A DNA stretch of 64,000 bases from Halichondria panicea (Eukaryota; Porifera; Demospongiae; Suberitida; Halichondriidae): positions 1,352,931-1,416,930 of the forward strand of contig NC_087386.1 in the NCBI RefSeq assembly GCF_963675165.1. The letters are read 5' to 3'. The notes under the pieces are model-generated. The model did no database searches and was not told the origin of the DNA. It worked only from the letters and a program-made list of their open reading frames with translations. Positions within the stretch are counted from its first letter, which is position 1; the number at the start of each line of letters is the position of its first letter. Positions 59,471 through 64,000 of this stretch are shown one piece after another. The translations under genes were made by a program, and so were the position numbers.

Positions 59471-59498
59471 ATAATTATCTGTTTCACTGAACATTTTC

Positions 59499-60150
59499 TG
59501 AGGACCGTTTGCATATGTTTGAAATCCTGAAACAGTTGAAATGAACTGCTATATAAATATGTACGTGTGTATAAATTAATTATAATTATGTGTTTTGAAA
59601 TCACTTTCTTGAACGCAATTATTACATAGTAATATTAAGGCATAATTATGAAGTACGGTAAAAGCATTTCCTTTTGTCAGGTCCGACAGAAGAGACAGCA
59701 ACTTACACAAATGCAGCAGCACTGAAAATGTATATACACCGACAGTGACTGAATAATATTAATATAAGTCAAGTTATAATTATGCTTTCAACAAACAAAC
59801 ACTCAAGAGTTATATGGGCTTTCAAGTATATCGTGGAATATCCTCAAGCAGTACTATAGAGCTCTGCGTCTAGTCATGAGTCATAATTATAACTGATATA
59901 CTGATCTACATGGGGAATTTCTTTATATGCATATAGAACTTTTATCATGCAGCAGCAAGTGCAAAACATCTATTTCACAACAAATATTGCTCCCAAAGGT
60001 AATCAACAGTTGACCTAACACCTGATGAGAAACCTGAAAATCCAGCTACTAAACAGTCAGCTCTATATACATGTTCATTGTAGTGAAAGTCAACTGATTA
60101 CGTCCATGTATAACAATTATACACTTAACACATAGTTATCTGTTTCACCA
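59499..60150 (+). repeat. Tandem duplication unit 3, POT gene deleted
   Basis: Begins with the kinase tail like units 1 and 2 and runs through part of the spacer to TTCATTG at 60080, then jumps to TAGTGAAAGTCAACTGATTA, the sequence at the very end of the POT gene. The missing interval (about 2.2 kb in unit 1 terms) contains the MITE and the whole transporter frame. Confidence 0.85.
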
Positions 60151-60472
60151 CAAATTTTATTATGTGAGGGATATTTTTTTGTTTTTGTTAAAGACCTGAT
60201 TGTGTGATAGACTGTCCATAGTATTAATAATTCATAGTATTAATTGTTAGCTGAAAAATTACAGCACTTGCTTCAGATCGAAATCACCTGAGAAAAACAA
60301 CTGTATAGTAAACATGACATCATGGGTATATACAGTAACCTGTGTACACTTATGTAACTCATTAGTAACACACCTATAATAATTATAATATGCTAGAAAT
60401 GCTCGTTTCTGTCTTTCTTGTACTTATATCAAAACATCAACTCTATTCTGCTCCCAGACAATTAGAAAATAA

Positions 60473-60504
60473 CCGTGCTTTAGAAAGTTATTTCTAAAGC
60501 ACGG
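60473..60504. repeat. Perfect hairpin, 14-bp stem
   Basis: CCGTGCTTTAGAAA, loop GTTA, TTTCTAAAGCACGG. No T run follows that would suggest a terminator, and this is eukaryotic DNA. Confidence 0.8.
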
Positions 60505-60560
60505 CCGGAACCGAGACTACTCCATGCAACCTCTTGACCACGTTCGGTATCGTAAAACTG

Positions 60561-60688
60561 TAACGCTATCTTTATCATTGAAACAAAAACTTAGCAGCAC
60601 ATTAGTTTATATAAGAAAAACAAGTAACGCTATCTTTATCATTGAAACAAAAACTTAGCAGCACATTAGTTTATATAAGAAAAACAAG
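60561..60688. repeat. 64-bp tandem duplication
   Basis: Two perfect units beginning TAACGCTATCTTTATCATTG and ending AGAAAAACAAG, upstream of POT copy III. It may duplicate promoter or 5' UTR sequence. Confidence 0.95.
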
Positions 60689-60710
60689 TACAAGTTGCAT
60701 ACATGACAAT

Positions 60711-60726
60711 GGGGGGGGGGGGGGGG
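60711..60726. repeat. Poly-G run of 16
   Basis: Uninterrupted G16, 75 bases before the start of POT copy III; a likely length-variable and sequencing-error-prone site. Confidence 0.9.
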
Positions 60727-60800
60727 TTAAATGTGCTACTAATTATATAGAAAACATAGTGATTAGATCTATAGAGCATCAGCTTGAAATAAGTGAAAGA

Positions 60801-62408
60801 ATGGACTCCACTAACAACAGCTCAAGGGACCATACAAAGCCAGTGATGAGAAAGAGATGCAAGTATCAAGTGAGGTGGTTCTATTCAAAAGGAGCATTTC
60901 TTGTTCTACTTTGGACTACACTTATCAGTGCACTTCTGGGATTTTATGTAACAAGTTTGGGACAAACTATCCTTTTAGGAACATTCGAGAAAAACGATTT
61001 ATCAATTGTATTCATAGCGCCGCCATTTTTAACTTTCCTTGCTATTCCATTCCTAGGATGGTTAGCAGATGCTAAGCTTGGAAACTACAGAGTCTTTAAA
61101 TTAAACTGCTTCTTATTACTAATTGGAACAATCTTCTGCTCCATTTATACTCTCTACTTTCCCATGCTAAACTCTGTTGCACTAAGATACACAAGTGCTG
61201 TCATTGTAGTGCTAGGATATGCAGTGGGTGCAGCAAGTATAGCAGTTTGCTTAATGATCGCCTTGCAGCTTGGTTTAGATCAAATGCCAGATGCTTCTTC
61301 CACTAACGTTTCAAGTTTCATCAGTTGGTTTGGGTTTTTAATCTTTCTTGGGTTCTGGATTTCTAACTGGTTATCGAATGCACTCATTTATTGCATACCG
61401 TTACTTTTGACAATCGACGATACTTTGAAAATGCAACTGTTTACCTTATATCCAGTAATATGTTTGGTAATTATTTATTCTTCAATGTTTTTGCTAGCTC
61501 CAAAATGGCTAATTATAGAACCAAAGTCGCCTAAAGCCATCAAAACCATCTACCAAGTTCTCAAGTTTGCAGCCAAGCACAAGGCTCCTATTTATCGCAG
61601 TGCTCTCACATACTGAGAGGAAGACATACCCTCTAGACTGGGCCTGGGGAAGACAAAATACGGTGGACCATTTTCTACAGAGCAAGTTCAAGATGTGGAA
61701 ACATTTCTACGAATACTTGTGATGTCTTTCCCAATATTCGTTATTTTAACAGCGGGTGGGAATATACTCATCAATTTCACGGTTGTTGATCAAGGGGTAA
61801 TATTTGATGCAATGCAATATCATCTTAATCCCAACATTACGAACTGTACATCAAGCATTGTATACAATTTTAGTTGCAACTTTTGGTGGAGTGGTATCGT
61901 TACAACAATTGTCTACGAGTTTGCATTATATCCATTCATAAGAAACAAAGTACCCAGCTCTATCCGACGAATTGGAGGTGCGGCTCTACTGTACATATTA
62001 CTGAATATTCTTAATTTGGCCATGCAATTCTATCCATATGCACGAGTATCAGTACTTTTCATGGGGGCTCTCAGTGGCTTCTTATCTGTACTCCTAATAA
62101 ACGGGATACTAGAATTTGTGTGTGCCCAGTCACCATACAACATGCGAGGACTTCTGACCGGCTACATAATATTTCTTGTACTTCTCTCAGTATCTGCCAA
62201 CTTTCTCATGAGATTTTTCCATTTTTTGATCTATAAACATTCGAAATATTACGTTATCCCTTCAATATCAACTGCACTGAGTGTGATTGGATTGGTCCTG
62301 TACTGCCTCCTGGCTCGCTGGTACAAGAGGAGAGTTAGAGATGAGGACTACAATGCACACAGAGTGGTGGAGGAGGTCTATGATCGATACCTCTCTCATG
62401 TACAGTAG
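60801..62408 (+). pseudogene. POT/SLC15-like transporter, copy III, one in-frame TGA
   Basis: Starts MDSTNNSSRDHTKPVMRKRC and follows copy I through TM1-TM6 with clear divergence (GFYVTSLGQTILLG). At 61614-61616 the Trp codon of the conserved SALTYW reads TGA. The same frame then continues open, LGLGKTKYGGPFSTEQVQDV, to the normal end SHVQ and stop at 62408. No other lesion is visible, so this is either a fresh pseudogene, a stop polymorphism, or an assembly or sequencing error. It is more diverged from copies I and II than they are from each other. Confidence 0.8.
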
Positions 62409-63084
62409 AGACAAGAATAACTATGCACCTATATAGTGAAAATCAACTGCCATACTGTTTCACCACAAGCTTAAATTTGGTTTCATTATGTGAGTGCTAT
62501 TTTCTTGTTCTACAGGTAGATTTGTTTGCGAATTCACTGTTTAGCTCATATTATTTTGCTGGTATTAAATTCTGCTCAAATTGTGAAATTAATGTTATTC
62601 ATAACGTTTCTAATTACTCGCAAGTGGTTTTAATGAGTTCATCGCAATTTCCAATTATCTGTGAGTACAGGGACTCATTTGCAGAAATAGCAGAAATTAA
62701 ATACTCGCGAAAATATGTCACCTTAAAATTAAGGTACTTTCATCTTGTTATGCCTCGAGGCGTAGCCGCACGAGGGATACTTGTTCACAAAGGAGGGGTA
62801 AGTATATAGCTATCATTAACAGCAACAAATGTAACACCAGCCCTGCATGGGAAGCATACAAATATTATGTCATTGCAAAACTGAAACATACGAAACATAA
62901 TTATTATTATTATACATCCTTATCAGAGTTGGGACAAGCATGTTGTTTGTTCACCAACAGCACATTACATCATTCATATCACAATTATAACAATTTTCCT
63001 GGAGGAACAGTTATAATTGGCTTCAAGCATCTGAAAAGAATAACTCCACTAACAGCAGCTCAAGAGTCAACCATAGTAATTAGT
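62409..63084. other. Spacer between POT copies III and IV
   Basis: A 128-codon frame at 62423-62809 has no recognisable domain and overlaps a GGCGTAGCCGCACGAGGG repeat. I do not support it. The stretch at 62930-63060 resembles the 5' flank of the other copies (TTGTTCACCAACAGCACATT). Confidence 0.45.
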
Positions 63085-64000
63085 ATGAAACAAGTGATGG
63101 GAAAGAGGTGCAAGTATCAAGTGAGGTATTTCTATTCAAAAGGAGCATTTCTTGTTCTATTGTGGACTACACTTATCAGTGCAACTGTGGGGTCATATCA
63201 ATTTGGAGGAAGGCTCATCATAGGATCACATCGGAAGAATGTTTCTATAGTGCTCGTGGCACTATCATGTTTAACTTGTAGTACCATCCCACTGCTAGGG
63301 TGGTTAGCAGATGCTAAACTTGGAAACTACAGAGTATTTAAACTAAGCTGCTTTTTTTTACTAGTTGCAGCAATAGTCATTTCCATCAATGTTCTATGCT
63401 TTCCCATGCTAAACTCTGTTGCGCTACAGTACACAAGTGATGTCATCCTAGCACCAGTATTCGCAGTGAGTGCAGCAAGTACAGCAGTTTGCTTAATGAC
63501 AGCCTTACAGCTTGGTCTAGATCAAATGCCAGATGCTTCTTCCACTAACATTTCAAGTTTTATCAGTTGGTTTGTATTTTCAATTGTTTTTGGGTTCTGG
63601 ATTCCTGAGTTGCTATTGTATGCACTCCTTTATTGCACACATTCTTCGAGTCTCAACATTTCACAATTATTCAGCTTATTTCCAGTGACTTGTATGGTTA
63701 TCATTTGCTCTTCAATGTTTTTGTTAGCTCCAAAATGGCTAATTATAGAACCAAAGTCACCTCGAGCCCTCAAAACCATCTACCAAGTTCTCAAGTTTGC
63801 AGCCAAGCACAAGGCTCCTATTTATCGCAGTGCTCTCACATACTGGGAGGAAAATGTACCCTCTAGACTGGACCTGGGGAAGACAAAATATGGTGGACCA
63901 TTCACTACTGAGCAAGTAGAGGATGTGAAAATCTTCCTAAGAATACTTGTGACGTCTTTACCAATATTTATCATTTTAACAGCACGTGGGTATATGAATC
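63085..64000 (+). CDS. POT/SLC15-like transporter, copy IV, cut by the window end
   Basis: The frame starts MKQVMGKRCKYQVRYFYSKG and stays open for 305 codons to the window end. The ancestral start seen in other copies is lost (AATAACTCCACTAACAGCAG, then a shift), so a later Met is used. It keeps GWLADAKLGNYRVFKL, LGLDQMPDASSTNISSF and LDLGKTKYGGPFTTEQVEDV. TM3-TM5 are diverged (VISINVLCFPMLNS). The C-terminal third is outside the window. It appears functional so far as seen. Confidence 0.72.
   Translation, partial: MKQVMGKRCKYQVRYFYSKGAFLVLLWTTLISATVGSYQFGGRLIIGSHRKNVSIVLVALSCLTCSTIPLLGWLADAKLGNYRVFKLSCFFLLVAAIVISINVLCFPMLNSVALQYTSDVILAPVFAVSAASTAVCLMTALQLGLDQMPDASSTNISSFISWFVFSIVFGFWIPELLLYALLYCTHSSSLNISQLFSLFPVTCMVIICSSMFLLAPKWLIIEPKSPRALKTIYQVLKFAAKHKAPIYRSALTYWEENVPSRLDLGKTKYGGPFTTEQVEDVKIFLRILVTSLPIFIILTARGYMN

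Larger units (their letters stand above)
56641..59498 (+). repeat. Tandem duplication unit 2
   Basis: Nearly identical to unit 1 with small indels, including the kinase 3' tail at its start, the MITE, and a POT gene copy. Confidence 0.9.
60151..60800. other. Spacer before POT copy III
   Basis: Holds a 14-bp-stem hairpin (60473-60504), a 64-bp tandem duplication (60561-60688) and a G run. No gene seen. Confidence 0.5.

Noticed and set aside
60473-60504. Possible transcription terminator or tRNA-like hairpin
   Set aside because: No T run, no cloverleaf, and the genome is eukaryotic; kept only as a hairpin.
62423-62809. 128-codon frame downstream of POT copy III
   Set aside because: No domain, overlaps a dispersed GGCGTAGCCGCACGAGGG repeat, and is not conserved downstream of other copies.

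Overview
This window is metazoan nuclear DNA, most likely from a demosponge. Genes have many short introns with GT/AG borders and very short spacers. One protein carries the cysteine-rich domain known as sponge short-chain collagen C4-like. The spacers are full of small inverted-repeat elements whose ends read TACCGTATAGC. No species can be named from the sequence alone.

Layout. 1-2.9 kb: the 3' part of a GLUT-type (SLC2) sugar transporter, with two large terminal exons in tandem. 3.0-5.1 kb: an intact SLC37A4-like glucose-6-phosphate transporter. 5.2-6.4 kb (minus): an alpha-1,3-fucosyltransferase of family GT10. 6.7-34.8 kb: a mosaic of segmental copies of the 'SLC37A4 end plus NUP35' block. 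Only the last NUP35 copy (29.0-34.8 kb) is intact, with eleven exons and 355 codons. The other copies lack exons, splice sites or frame. NUP35 intron 7 hosts a small unrecognised gene (124-132 aa, hydrophobic N-terminus) with its own TATA box, in three copies. Stray exons of an ABCF ATPase and of UBR4, a piece of 28S rRNA inserted into an SLC37 exon, and a membrane-anchored short-chain-collagen-like gene lie among the copies.

35.1-39.2 kb: an intact 14-exon NAMPT (NAD salvage). 39.6-40.4 kb (minus): an intact three-exon cytochrome c. 41.3-53.8 kb: three related kinase loci. The first encodes a degenerate Ras-like domain, a coiled coil and a TKL-type kinase domain. The second has only coiled coil and kinase. 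The third has the full layout but is a pseudogene. A 1.56 kb inverted-repeat element and an antisense NAMPT remnant lie between the second and third.

53.8-64.0 kb: a tandem array of POT/SLC15-like transporters made partly by repeats of a 2.87 kb unit that starts inside the 3' end of the third kinase locus. The first gene is intact, the second frameshifted, a third unit has lost its gene, a later gene has one in-frame TGA, and the last runs off the window.

The housekeeping genes do not form an operon-like pathway. The main themes are local duplication with decay, nested genes, and a lineage-specific pseudoGTPase-kinase architecture. All product names rest on reading translated sequence and recalled family motifs. 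No database search was run.
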